This document shows positions 14,956-22,553 of a stretch of DNA of 24,007 bases, in pieces; position 1 is the first letter of the stretch, and each line of letters starts with the position of its first letter. The stretch spans positions 1 through 24,007 of the forward strand of contig CAMAMD010000002.1 in the NCBI GenBank assembly GCA_945836785.1, written 5' to 3'. Position numbers and translations under genes: made by a program. The notes beneath the pieces were generated by a model. It did not search any database, was not told the DNA's origin, and worked only from the letters and a program-made list of their open reading frames with translations. The stretch is from an uncultured Clostridium sp. (GTDB lineage: Bacteria > Bacillota_A > Clostridia > Lachnospirales > Lachnospiraceae).

Positions 14956-15459
14956 ATGAGTAATACAAGGATGTTGTATAAAAAGATGTTGGCAGTCGTC
15001 CTTTTTTGCTTGGCTGCGTATATGATGACAGGATGTGGAAAAAAATATGAGAGCGCCTCACTGGAGGACAGGGACTATGCAATTACATTGACTGTCTCAG
15101 ACAGAGAGGAAGAGACAGGATATACATTTTCCTTTGTAATTGCTGATCTCACAGAATATAACGGAGATTCGAAAAAAGCATTAAATACGACAGAATATTC
15201 ATGCACAGCGGAAAGCCTTGAGGCTGCCATGTATCATTATTATGATGAAAATGACAGGCAGCTTGACGTGGGGCATCTCAGTGAGATGATTGTATATTCA
15301 GGAGAGGAAAATATTTGTGCCTATACTGTGGCCCGTGAGATAAGCGCTATGCCGATGATGGCGAAGTCGGTTCCTGTACGGCTGGTAAACCGTGAGGGGG
15401 AGCGCGAAATAATTCTGCGGGATTTGATTAAGGAGGCTTATGCCGGGGAAGAATTCTGA
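14956..15459 (+). CDS. Short GerC-like lipoprotein, N-terminal domain only
   Basis: A 167-residue lipoprotein in the C position of a ger operon. Residues 1-26 are a signal peptide ending in MTGC, with lipid-acceptor Cys27. The mature part resembles domain 1 of GerC proteins: DYAITLTVSDREEETGYTF, then IADLTEYNG, a helix (ESLEAAMYHYYDENDRQ), and the hallmark LDVGHLSEMIVYSGE near residue 104. It ends around the point where domain 1 ends. The remaining two domains of usual GerC proteins (about 350-400 residues) are absent. The frame is intact and the next bases lead straight into spoIIR, so this looks like a natural short form or an old truncation. The ATG at 14956 follows GGAGAGG. An upstream ATG at 14914 would spoil the signal peptide. 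Confidence 0.8.
   Translation: MSNTRMLYKKMLAVVLFCLAAYMMTGCGKKYESASLEDRDYAITLTVSDREEETGYTFSFVIADLTEYNGDSKKALNTTEYSCTAESLEAAMYHYYDENDRQLDVGHLSEMIVYSGEENICAYTVAREISAMPMMAKSVPVRLVNREGEREIILRDLIKEAYAGEEF
15426..15455 (+). promoter_or_regulatory. Candidate sigma-F promoter of spoIIR inside the GerC-like gene
   Basis: GATTA (15426-15430), 15 bases, GGGAAGAATT (15446-15455). The sigma-F pattern as I recall it is about GYWTA, 15 bases, GGNRANAHTW. The -10 fits fully and the -35 fits 4 of 5. It would start RNA about 45 bases before spoIIR, a gene known in Bacillus to be sigma-F dependent. Confidence 0.45.
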
Positions 15460-15506
15460 CAGAGTATGCGCAGGATAGTTTTGGTGCATGCGGAAGGAGG
15501 CTTTTC

Positions 15507-16337
15507 ATGGCAAAAAAAATTATTCGTGGTACCTTAGTGGGCGGATTTCTGGGGATTGTATGTGGTCTTGCTCTGTCGTATGTCACATTTTTTGTTAAGG
15601 TGTATAACCGGGGAGAGGAGACAATATCTGAGCAGATAGCAGGTTCTCCTTATATCAGTGTTATGAGCATGGATAATAATGCAACAGCTTATTATGACTT
15701 GGGAGATGCGGTGGCGGAAGATGATATGGAAGTAGAAATTACACCTGATCCGTGTCTGCCGGGGCGGGATGTGGATATAAATCCACCCGCATGTGATGAT
15801 CTGGAGGATATTATCTTGCGGTTTCACGTCAGGGCAAACAGCAATTCTGAGGAGGACTTGGAGTTGAAATATGCGGTCAGGGATGCTGTACTGAAAAAAA
15901 TCGGAACGGAATTGGATGGGGATTATACCCGTGATGAAGTACTTGCGTATGTCACGGAACATATGGATGAAATAGAGGATATAGCCACAGGTGTTTTGCG
16001 GGATGCCGGATATGATTATCCTGTAGAGGTATATATATCAAATGATTATTTCCCTATCAGGCAGTACGGTGAGATGGTGCTTCCTGCCGGAAACTATCAG
16101 GCTTTAAGAGTTGACATCGGAGCGGCGGAGGGAGAAAATTTCTGGTGTATCCTGTATCCGATGATGTGTTACACGTTGGATTCCGGTGCGGTGGTATCTC
16201 ACGAAGACGAGGAAGTATTGGAGGAAGTGCTGTCGGAGGAAGATTACAGGAAACTTTTTGTAGATTGCGATACAGGGGATAACACTGTGGATATAAGATT
16301 TAAATTTTTGGATTGGATAGAAGAGATGTTTGAATAA
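15507..16337 (+). CDS. spoIIR: Stage II sporulation protein R
   Basis: Forespore-made signalling protein that crosses the septum and, in Bacillus, triggers SpoIIGA to process pro-sigma-E in the mother cell. The 276-residue product has an N-terminal membrane/signal segment (about 7-31). The conserved domain then begins at ILRFHVRANSNSEEDLELKYAVRD. It continues with VYISNDYFPIRQYGEMVLPAGNYQALRVDIG and AEGENFWCILYPMMC. Between the membrane segment and the domain lies a linker of roughly 65 residues that is unusually acidic and contains two cysteines; it makes the protein longer than the Bacillus form (about 224). AGGAGG (15495-15500) lies 6 bases before the ATG. It follows the ger operon by 47 bp, a forespore-expression neighbourhood. 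Confidence 0.95.
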   Translation: MAKKIIRGTLVGGFLGIVCGLALSYVTFFVKVYNRGEETISEQIAGSPYISVMSMDNNATAYYDLGDAVAEDDMEVEITPDPCLPGRDVDINPPACDDLEDIILRFHVRANSNSEEDLELKYAVRDAVLKKIGTELDGDYTRDEVLAYVTEHMDEIEDIATGVLRDAGYDYPVEVYISNDYFPIRQYGEMVLPAGNYQALRVDIGAAEGENFWCILYPMMCYTLDSGAVVSHEDEEVLEEVLSEEDYRKLFVDCDTGDNTVDIRFKFLDWIEEMFE

Positions 16338-16360
16338 AGGATGTTATAATATCTTTTTTA

Positions 16361-16369
16361 TGCTATAAT
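16361..16369 (+). promoter_or_regulatory. Extended -10 promoter of ddl
   Basis: TGCTATAAT is a perfect extended -10 element (TGnTATAAT, hexamer 16364-16369). No good -35 is present at the usual distance, which an extended -10 can tolerate. A second TATAAT lies at 16345-16350. A weak AT-rich stem followed by six T's (16340-16359) could also serve as the spoIIR terminator. Confidence 0.55.
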
Positions 16370-16382
16370 AGGAACAATTGAT

Positions 16383-16407
16383 GAGTGCCGTGTACATGGC
16401 GGCACTC
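16383..16407 (+). other. Leader hairpin before ddl
   Basis: A perfect 8-bp GC-rich stem (GAGTGCCG, 16383-16390, with CGGCACTC, 16400-16407) and a nine-base loop. It would lie within the first 10 to 35 bases of the ddl mRNA if the extended -10 promoter is used. No T-tract follows, so it looks like an mRNA-stability or protein-binding element rather than a terminator. Confidence 0.5.
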
Positions 16408-16454
16408 CTAAGCATATAATAATAAACGAATGAACAGAAAGTGAGGATTATAGA

Positions 16455-17528
16455 ATGTCAAAAAAGAATCTCGCAGTAATATTCGGAGGTCGTTCTTCGG
16501 AACACGAGGTGTCATGTGTATCAGTCGTTACGATTGCAAAGGCTGTCAATACGGAGAAGTATAATGTTTACCTGATAGGAATTACCAAGGAGGGGCATTG
16601 GCTGCAGGCACCGGATATAGCATCGATTGAGGATGGAAGCTGGAGACAGAGTCAGGTGGCAGCCTCTATATTACCGGATACAAAGGGTGAGCTTGTGCTG
16701 ACAGAGGCTACTGCTGAGAATACATATAATGGGATTTCAAATATAAAGCTTGATGTCATATTTCCGGTGTTGCATGGTATGTACGGGGAGGACGGAACGA
16801 TACAGGGACTTTTTGAAATGTCCGGTATTCCTTATGTTGGCTGCGGCGTGCTTGCCTCGGCAGCGGCGATGGATAAATTTTATACAAAGTTAATTGTTGA
16901 TACGTTGGGAATCAGACAGGCACAGTATGTCCCTGTGCTGAAAGAGCAGCTTGCCGATATGGATCGGGTAGTAAGCCGTGTGGAGCAGACTTTACAGTAT
17001 CCTGTATTTGTGAAGCCATCCAAGGCGGGTTCGTCAAAGGGTGTATCTAAGGCAGAAAACCGTGACATGCTGATAGCAGGTTTATATGAAGCTGCAAAGC
17101 ATGATTACAAGATACTGGTGGAGGAGACCATTGTGGGACGTGAGATAGAGTGTGCGGTTATCGGCTATGGTGATAAAACGCAGGCATCCGGTGTCGGAGA
17201 AATCCTTGCAGCGGCAGAATTTTATGATTATGATGCAAAATATAACAATGCAGAATCTAAAACGGTAATCGGGCCTGATATGCCGGAGGGAAAGGAAACA
17301 GAGATACGGGAGGATGCAGTCAAAATATTCAATGCGATAGATGGTTTCGGCTTGTCACGTGTGGACTTTTTCTTAGAAAAGGATACGAACAGTGTGGTGT
17401 TTAATGAAATTAATACACTGCCGGGATTTACATCAATCAGCATGTATCCGATGCTGTGGGGGGCAAAGGGATACGATATCGCAAAATTGGTGGATACATT
17501 GATTGAGATGGCTGTGGAGAGACCATAA
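16455..17528 (+). CDS. ddl: D-alanine--D-alanine ligase
   Basis: ATP-grasp enzyme that joins two D-alanines for the peptidoglycan stem peptide, in the cytoplasm. The 357-residue product has the family's order of motifs: the N-terminal signature FGGRSSEHEVSCVS, HGMYGEDGTIQG before the ATP-grasp fold, the phosphate loop KPSKAGSSKGV, and the metal and substrate end EINTLPGFTSISMYP. The last motif has Tyr then Pro in the position that in VanA-type lactate ligases differs, and nothing suggests a depsipeptide ligase, though I have not modelled it. The ATG follows GAGG at a normal distance. The final A of its stop is the first base of the next gene's ATG (TAATG). Confidence 0.95.
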   Translation: MSKKNLAVIFGGRSSEHEVSCVSVVTIAKAVNTEKYNVYLIGITKEGHWLQAPDIASIEDGSWRQSQVAASILPDTKGELVLTEATAENTYNGISNIKLDVIFPVLHGMYGEDGTIQGLFEMSGIPYVGCGVLASAAAMDKFYTKLIVDTLGIRQAQYVPVLKEQLADMDRVVSRVEQTLQYPVFVKPSKAGSSKGVSKAENRDMLIAGLYEAAKHDYKILVEETIVGREIECAVIGYGDKTQASGVGEILAAAEFYDYDAKYNNAESKTVIGPDMPEGKETEIREDAVKIFNAIDGFGLSRVDFFLEKDTNSVVFNEINTLPGFTSISMYPMLWGAKGYDIAKLVDTLIEMAVERP

Positions 17529-18010
17529 TGAAGGTAAATATTGAATTTGAAAGTACGGACGCCTATGGAGAGGTGTCCGTAACGAATGTGTTTGCGGTAA
17601 TGGAAGTACGGCAATTTGATTATCGGCTGGTTTATGTGGAGGATTTGTCAGGAGAAGGTAAAATGACCAAATCTACCATGCTGATGTCCGACAGAGAATT
17701 AAGGATTCTGAGAACGGGAGAGCTTGATACAGATTTTATATATGGGAATGCCATGGTTCATCATACAACCTACAAAACACCATATGGTGTATTGCCTGTC
17801 ACATTGGAGACAGAAAATTATAAATTTCGTGTCGGGAGAAAGGGAGATGTTGTTTCCGAGGCAGACAGCAATTTGCAGGATGGAGAATGGAACGGAGCCG
17901 GTCTGCCGGATGATTTTGAGATTCGGGCGGAGACGGGTTACAAATTGATTATGGCTGGGCAGGAACCGCTTGCTATGCGGATGAAGATTCGTATCACCGG
18001 TGTTGCATAG
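17528..18010 (+). CDS. DUF1934-like calycin/beta-barrel protein
   Basis: A 160-residue soluble protein of the DUF1934 (YwiB-like) type. The sequence is an alternation of beta-strands (VNIEFESTDAYGEVSV, FDYRLVYVEDLSGEG, STMLMSDRELRILRTGEL) with a HTTYKTPYGVLPVTLETENY region that is the most typical part. It ends with the strand MRMKIRITG. No catalytic motif is evident, and I do not know a function for the family. It overlaps the ddl stop by one base, so it is translated with ddl, and it precedes the methyltransferase gene by 25 bp. Confidence 0.8.
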   Translation: MKVNIEFESTDAYGEVSVTNVFAVMEVRQFDYRLVYVEDLSGEGKMTKSTMLMSDRELRILRTGELDTDFIYGNAMVHHTTYKTPYGVLPVTLETENYKFRVGRKGDVVSEADSNLQDGEWNGAGLPDDFEIRAETGYKLIMAGQEPLAMRMKIRITGVA

Positions 18011-18035
18011 TCTGTATTTATATGGAGGTACAACT

Positions 18036-18644
18036 GTGAACAGGGAAGAGGAATTTGAGAAATTTCTTGGTATTAATACGCGGAAGGAAGATGCTTCGGA
18101 TAACAAGTGGGAAGAGGGCGGTTATGCAGTTTATGATACCTCTGAGTACGAGGGGCTGATACGCATATTTGACAAGGTGCCATTGAAACCCACAGATACG
18201 CTGGTGGATTTTGGATGCGGTATGGGTCGGGTGCTGTTTTATTGCAATCATCGGTTCATGTGTGGTGTGACGGGTGTGGAGTATAACCATGCGTTATATA
18301 AACGGCTGTTGGATAATGCTGAGGATTATCATGCCCGGTTTCAGGGCCAACGACGTAAATTTTCCCTGTTGTATATGAAAGCAGAGGAGTATGTGGTAGA
18401 GCCTGAGGATAATTTTTTTTATTTTTTCAATCCATTTTCAAGTGATGTTTTACATACGGTATTGGACCATATTTTTGCATCAGTAGAAAAAAATCCGCGT
18501 CATATCACGATCATTATGTATTACTGTACCTATGATATGATGCGGACTGTCAGAGAATATCCTCTCGTGCCAAAAGAGATTATGAAACTTTCGTCTTATG
18601 CGGAAGATCCGGATGAGAAAGTTTATATTTATCATAATGTCTGA
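18036..18644 (+). CDS. Class I SAM-dependent methyltransferase, substrate unknown
   Basis: A 202-residue protein with a Rossmann methyltransferase core. Motif I is LVDFGCGMGRVLFY at about 58-71, giving the SAM glycine loop. The acidic residue at the end of strand 2 is in GVTGVEYN. The motif IV region is NFFYFFNPF, matching the D/N-P-P-F/Y position of several small-molecule and rRNA methyltransferases. The N-terminal 45 residues are a cap without a clear counterpart. The chosen start is GTG at 18036, 7 bases after GGAGG (18024-18028). An upstream ATG at 18000 lies inside the previous gene with no ribosome binding site. It is probably the last gene of the ddl transcript. Confidence 0.8.
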   Translation: MNREEEFEKFLGINTRKEDASDNKWEEGGYAVYDTSEYEGLIRIFDKVPLKPTDTLVDFGCGMGRVLFYCNHRFMCGVTGVEYNHALYKRLLDNAEDYHARFQGQRRKFSLLYMKAEEYVVEPEDNFFYFFNPFSSDVLHTVLDHIFASVEKNPRHITIIMYYCTYDMMRTVREYPLVPKEIMKLSSYAEDPDEKVYIYHNV

Positions 18645-18663
18645 AATCCGAATGTGCCTTGAA

Positions 18664-19557
18664 TCAGATATCGGTCGTTCGGGTCTCGGACTTTTTTTTG
18701 CGCAAAACCCATATAAGCGACAGCATGAAAACAGCAAAGGTAATGATTGTGGTTATGATACAACTGGTTGTATCTGAAAATAAACCCTTTGGTATAAATA
18801 GAATGCTGAGGTTGATGACAACATGGAGCAGTATTCCGGGTAAAATGCTGTTATATCGATGTGCCAGTAATCCCAGAACGATTCCGAGTGTAAATGCGTA
18901 AATACCCTGAATGACATTGCCGTGATACAGACCGAATAAAAGTGCCTGTAACAGGGTGGAGACAAATGCAGGCATACAACGATTCGCATATTTCAGAATC
19001 AGACCACGGAACAGCAATTCTTCGCCGATTGGTGCCAAAAGTATGACGGCCAGCATCATAATGACAGATGTTGACGCACCGGTGACATTTCCGAGTAATT
19101 TGTCGTAAGCAGCAAAAGCATTTGGAAATATTGGACGGCACAGTGCAAGTATAGCATCTACAAAAAGCTGTCCTGTATATCCGCAGATGACAAGAAACAG
19201 GGGTGCAATCGTGGTAAACAAATTATGAAAGGATGCGGTAATCTCTGATAACAGAGACACCTCATCCTTATTTGTTTTTTTGATAAAAGAACGATAGTAC
19301 CATATGCCAAAACACAGGATAAACAGGGTATATTGTGCCAGTGACACATATGCGGTGTTCATCGGCTGGTTGAAGTCCTGGGTCATGATTGTTCCTATGG
19401 AACGGGATCTGACTGTGCGTGTATCGGATATAAGATTACGCAAAAACAACACCAATATATCCCCTATAACAGCCGCATATTGCAGTATGGCAGCAAGAAA
19501 AACCGGTAGAAATACAAATATAATATCTTTTATATGATAGGTTTTATTTGATTCCAT
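18664..19557 (-). CDS. CPBP-family intramembrane glutamic endopeptidase
   Basis: A 297-residue polytopic membrane protein with about eight hydrophobic segments and the CPBP (CAAX protease and bacteriocin-processing) domain in its C-terminal half. The catalytic motif 1 is EELLFR (Glu179-Glu180, Arg184) in APIGEELLFRGLIL. Motif 2 is FGLYHG (His212). Motif 3 is LLHVVIN (His245), so all active-site residues are present. Bacterial members can process peptides or act in immunity to self-made bacteriocins, but there is no bacteriocin gene nearby. The ATG at 19557 lies inside the 3' end of the upstream gene, giving a 14-bp overlap and probable coupling. A GTG at 19587 would add ten basic residues. 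Confidence 0.88.
   Translation of the reverse strand: MESNKTYHIKDIIFVFLPVFLAAILQYAAVIGDILVLFLRNLISDTRTVRSRSIGTIMTQDFNQPMNTAYVSLAQYTLFILCFGIWYYRSFIKKTNKDEVSLLSEITASFHNLFTTIAPLFLVICGYTGQLFVDAILALCRPIFPNAFAAYDKLLGNVTGASTSVIMMLAVILLAPIGEELLFRGLILKYANRCMPAFVSTLLQALLFGLYHGNVIQGIYAFTLGIVLGLLAHRYNSILPGILLHVVINLSILFIPKGLFSDTTSCIITTIITFAVFMLSLIWVLRKKKSETRTTDI
18677..18699 (+). terminator. Probable terminator of the ddl transcript
   Basis: A short stem (GTTCG 18677-18681 with CGGAC 18687-18691, one G-U pair) followed by eight T's (18692-18699). It lies inside the 3' end of the convergent protease gene. The stem is short, so efficiency is uncertain. Confidence 0.45.
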
Positions 19558-20143
19558 CTTTAATCTTCTTCGCTCTTTCTTTCTCACGTTTGATTTCTTC
19601 TTTGGTCTTTACCTTATCAAGACCTTTTGCTTTATTTTGTGCCTTTGTCATAATTTCATCATTTAACTGCTTCTGATATTCAGCCTGACGGGCACGCATT
19701 TTATTACGGAAACCTTTCTTCTTTTTCTTTTTGTCGGTTTCCTCCTCGACAACAGCGTTCTTTTTACGGACGCTCTTGACACTCAGTATGTAGATGCCGC
19801 TTACCATGGCTTTTACTTCACCTTTGGTCGGGACATCCTCATATATTGCGTCGTCACAAATCAGATTCATGATTTGCGGACCTATCTTTGCTTTTACAAT
19901 CGGGAGTTTTGCTTTCTGATAGCGCTTCGGTGTCTGTTCCAGAACCATTTTAGGAAGCCCGGCTTCCTTCATCGGTAAGATTTTTTTATCGATGATAAGC
20001 ATGGTAACCGGCTGGGCAGCCTCTGCCATCTGCTCTTTCTGTGCCATCTGTTTCTTTTGCAGCTTATCTCCAAATTTATATAATACAAATAATAAGACGA
20101 TTGCTACAACTATGACTATAATTAAAATTACCCACCAGTGCAT
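19544..20143 (-). CDS. One-TM protein with very basic C-terminal tail, function unknown
   Basis: A 199-residue protein. Residues 3-22 form a single membrane anchor (WWVILIIVIVVAIVLLFVLY). Residues 45-125 look like a compact alpha/beta domain starting QPVTMLIIDKKILPMKEAGL, with the recognisable LPKMVLEQTPKRYQKAKLPIVKAKIG and ending at MVSGIYILSVKSV. The last 75 residues are highly charged and lysine-rich, with predicted helices. The predicted topology is N-out, C-in, which would place the basic tail in the cytoplasm, perhaps for nucleic acid or membrane contact. That is an inference. The ATG follows GGAGG. It is 15 bp downstream of plsC and overlaps the CPBP protease gene by 14 bp. I do not recognise a named family. 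Confidence 0.75.
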   Translation of the reverse strand: MHWWVILIIVIVVAIVLLFVLYKFGDKLQKKQMAQKEQMAEAAQPVTMLIIDKKILPMKEAGLPKMVLEQTPKRYQKAKLPIVKAKIGPQIMNLICDDAIYEDVPTKGEVKAMVSGIYILSVKSVRKKNAVVEEETDKKKKKKGFRNKMRARQAEYQKQLNDEIMTKAQNKAKGLDKVKTKEEIKREKERAKKIKDGIK

Positions 20144-20158
20144 TTGTTTACCTCCGTG

Positions 20159-20887
20159 TTATGTTAGTTGATGTGTATCTTTCATTCCCTGAATAATATC
20201 AGGGAGCTCGGCATATTTGGCTTTCCTTTCCTTTGGTGGCATATCTGCAGGATAGAAAGGCTTGCCGAATTCAATAATGACTTCGTGACCTTTGATTCGC
20301 CTTTTCGGAGCGGATTCAAGCAACAGATCTGATCCGCTGACCGCCACAGGAACAATTGGACATTTTGATTTCTCTGCCATTTTGTATCCGCCTTCTTTGA
20401 ACGGGAGCAGTGTATCTGTCTGGTTCCGCGTCCCTTCCGGGAACAAAATCATGGAGTGCCCCATTTTCATGAACTCGGCACCTTGCTTGATAATCTCCAT
20501 GCCTTGTTTGATATCGTTTCTGTCAAGGAACAGACAGCCGATATCATCCATGTAAAGCGGGAGAAGCGGAACCTTCCGCATCTCTTTTTTTGCTATAAAT
20601 CCAACTGGAGTGCCGATGGATTCATGATAGATTAATATATCAAAATAGCTTCTGTGATTTCCGACAAACAAAGCGGGGGTATCGGTCGGAATATTTTCTT
20701 TGCCGCGTACCGTTACTTTGCAGCCGGACAGTTTTAGCTCAAGCCGGAAAAAGCCGGATACATACTTGCGGCTTTTTTTCCAGGACTTTTCAGGATTTTT
20801 TTCCCACAAATTTTTCAGGTATAAGTGATATGGAAGACTGAAAAATAATGCTATCATCAGAACGATTCCCACACCAATTGTTTTCAT
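20159..20887 (-). CDS. plsC: 1-acyl-sn-glycerol-3-phosphate acyltransferase
   Basis: Second acylation of glycerol-3-phosphate, making phosphatidic acid at the membrane. The 242-residue product has an N-terminal membrane segment (4-20). The catalytic HX4D motif is NHRSYFD (His78, Asp83). The arginine-containing block around residues 114-122 is DIGCLFLDR. The FPEGTR motif (149-154 or so) binds glycerol-3-phosphate, and VPVAVSGSDLLLESAPKR is the last block. The ATG at 20887 is 9 bases from GGGAGG. A TTG nine bases upstream directly abuts that site and is unlikely to be used. The gene lies in a minus-strand run below malQ. A 58-bp gap could hold a promoter but I see no convincing -35. Confidence 0.93.
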   Translation of the reverse strand: MKTIGVGIVLMIALFFSLPYHLYLKNLWEKNPEKSWKKSRKYVSGFFRLELKLSGCKVTVRGKENIPTDTPALFVGNHRSYFDILIYHESIGTPVGFIAKKEMRKVPLLPLYMDDIGCLFLDRNDIKQGMEIIKQGAEFMKMGHSMILFPEGTRNQTDTLLPFKEGGYKMAEKSKCPIVPVAVSGSDLLLESAPKRRIKGHEVIIEFGKPFYPADMPPKERKAKYAELPDIIQGMKDTHQLT

Positions 20888-20945
20888 ATCTGTCAACCTC
20901 CCGATTTCATAATATTTTATTTGCTACACGAAACAGGCATGCTGT

Positions 20946-22478
20946 TTATCTTCCAAACATTTTACAGTTCTCAAACAGGCGGGCTTCCAAAGCGGGTGTC
21001 AGAGCATCCTCCTTGTAACGCCATGCCCAGTTGCCCTCTGCAACACCAGGCGTGTTGAAACGTGCCCAGGAATCAAGACAGAGCACATCCTGCATAGGGA
21101 CAATTGCCATGTTGGCAACGGAAGCGAAGCAGGCTCTGATTAAAATCCAACAGATATCATAACCGTCTGTTGAGAAGTATCGCCTTAATTTGTCCTTGGA
21201 TGCTTCGTATGCATGTTTGTACCAGCCGAGAGTCGTATCGTTATCGTGCGTACCGGTATAACATACACAGTTCCTTGTGAAATTATGCGGAAGGAAATCA
21301 TTTTCTTCCGGATTTTCAAATGCAAATTGTAAAACCTTCATGCCAGGCAGTCCGAATTTATCACGCAGCTCAATGACGGAATCATCAATCTCCCCCAGGT
21401 CTTCTGCAATGATAGGAAGATGGTAACCAAGTGTTGCTTCAAGCTGGGTGAAGAAATTGATACCGGGTGCAGGCAGCCATTCACCATTAATAGCTGTTTC
21501 TTCCCCATAAGGGATTGCCCAGAATTTGTCGAAACCACGGAAGTGGTCAATTCTCAAAAAGTCGGACAGCATAAGCTGATATTTGATGCGGTTTAACCAC
21601 CATTCATAGCCGGTCTCTGTGTGTTTTTTCCAATTATAAAGCGGGTTGCCCCACAACTGACCGGTCGCTGAGAAATAGTCAGGTGGTACACCGGCAACCA
21701 CGGTTGGGTATCCGTCGGAATCCAAAAGGAAAAGCTCCTGATTGGCCCAGACATCGACGCTGTCCCATGCCATAAAAATTGGAATATCGCCGATTATGGA
21801 CACACCCTTGCTGTTGGCATATGCTTTGAGCTCGGTCCATTCCGTATAAAACAGGAATTGAATAAACTTATAATAGCCCATTTCCTTTTCAAGTTTCTTT
21901 TTCCATGCCGCCTTCTGCTTTTTGGTCGGATTCTTCAGATCATCCTCCCACATGTACCAAGGCGCACCCTCGTGATAATCCTTGCCTGCCATAAACAGTG
22001 CATAATCGTCAAGCCAAGGGGATTTTTCACAAAAGCTGTTGTATCGTTCCATCAGCTCAGCATCACTTGACATGTTGTCCTGAATGGATTCGTCTATGAA
22101 ACGCTCATAAGCCTTCTGAAGAAGCCCGGTCTTAAATTCAATTAAATCTCCGTAACTTACCTGCTCTGGATTCCATGTCGGCATATCAACAAAATCCGAG
22201 TCATCGAGAAGCTTCAGTTCTTTCAGGTGTTCGATACTGATAATGAGGGGCTGACCTGCAAATGCGGAGAAAGGCTGATACGGAGAATCTCCGAATCCGG
22301 TATGCCCAAGTGGAAGCACCTGCCAGGTGTTTAGCCCTGAACGAACAAGAAAGTCTATGAATTTGTATGCATTGCTACCTAAATCACCGATACCGTAAGG
22401 ACCGGGAAATGAAGTTGGATGTAATAATATGCCGGTATATTTTTTCGGCCTTTTTCCGGCATGCTGTGTATCTGTCAT
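20946..22478 (-). CDS. malQ: 4-alpha-glucanotransferase (amylomaltase)
   Basis: GH77 enzyme that disproportionates alpha-1,4-glucans in maltose and glycogen metabolism. The 510-residue product shows all three catalytic residues: nucleophile Asp311 in RIDHFRGF, acid/base Glu359 in IIAEDLGEID, and Asp412 in YTGTHDNDTTLGWY. The spacing is close to that of the structurally studied Thermus amylomaltase. The N-terminus has GILLHPTSFPGPYGIGDLG, a family hallmark. The chosen ATG (22478) is 10 bases from GGGAGG. An ATG at 22496 contains that ribosome binding site in its own codons and is not the start. The gene has its own sigma-A promoter at 22515-22543. Confidence 0.96.
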   Translation of the reverse strand: MTDTQHAGKRPKKYTGILLHPTSFPGPYGIGDLGSNAYKFIDFLVRSGLNTWQVLPLGHTGFGDSPYQPFSAFAGQPLIISIEHLKELKLLDDSDFVDMPTWNPEQVSYGDLIEFKTGLLQKAYERFIDESIQDNMSSDAELMERYNSFCEKSPWLDDYALFMAGKDYHEGAPWYMWEDDLKNPTKKQKAAWKKKLEKEMGYYKFIQFLFYTEWTELKAYANSKGVSIIGDIPIFMAWDSVDVWANQELFLLDSDGYPTVVAGVPPDYFSATGQLWGNPLYNWKKHTETGYEWWLNRIKYQLMLSDFLRIDHFRGFDKFWAIPYGEETAINGEWLPAPGINFFTQLEATLGYHLPIIAEDLGEIDDSVIELRDKFGLPGMKVLQFAFENPEENDFLPHNFTRNCVCYTGTHDNDTTLGWYKHAYEASKDKLRRYFSTDGYDICWILIRACFASVANMAIVPMQDVLCLDSWARFNTPGVAEGNWAWRYKEDALTPALEARLFENCKMFGR

Positions 22479-22514
22479 GATGACTGTTCCTCCCATATAA
22501 AAGCACTAAATTTC

Positions 22515-22543
22515 ATTATACATAAGATATTCTTAAAAAACAA
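22515..22543 (-). promoter_or_regulatory. sigma-A promoter of malQ
   Basis: Read on the minus strand: TTGTTT (22543-22538), a 17-base spacer, TATAAT (22520-22515). It lies between the aminotransferase stop and malQ and gives a 5' UTR of about 30 bases. Confidence 0.65.
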
Positions 22544-22553
22544 CAAAATTATA

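Noticed and set aside
18664..19557. Bacteriocin immunity system around the CPBP protease
   Set aside because: No small double-glycine peptide, ABC exporter or regulator is encoded nearby. The neighbours are housekeeping genes.
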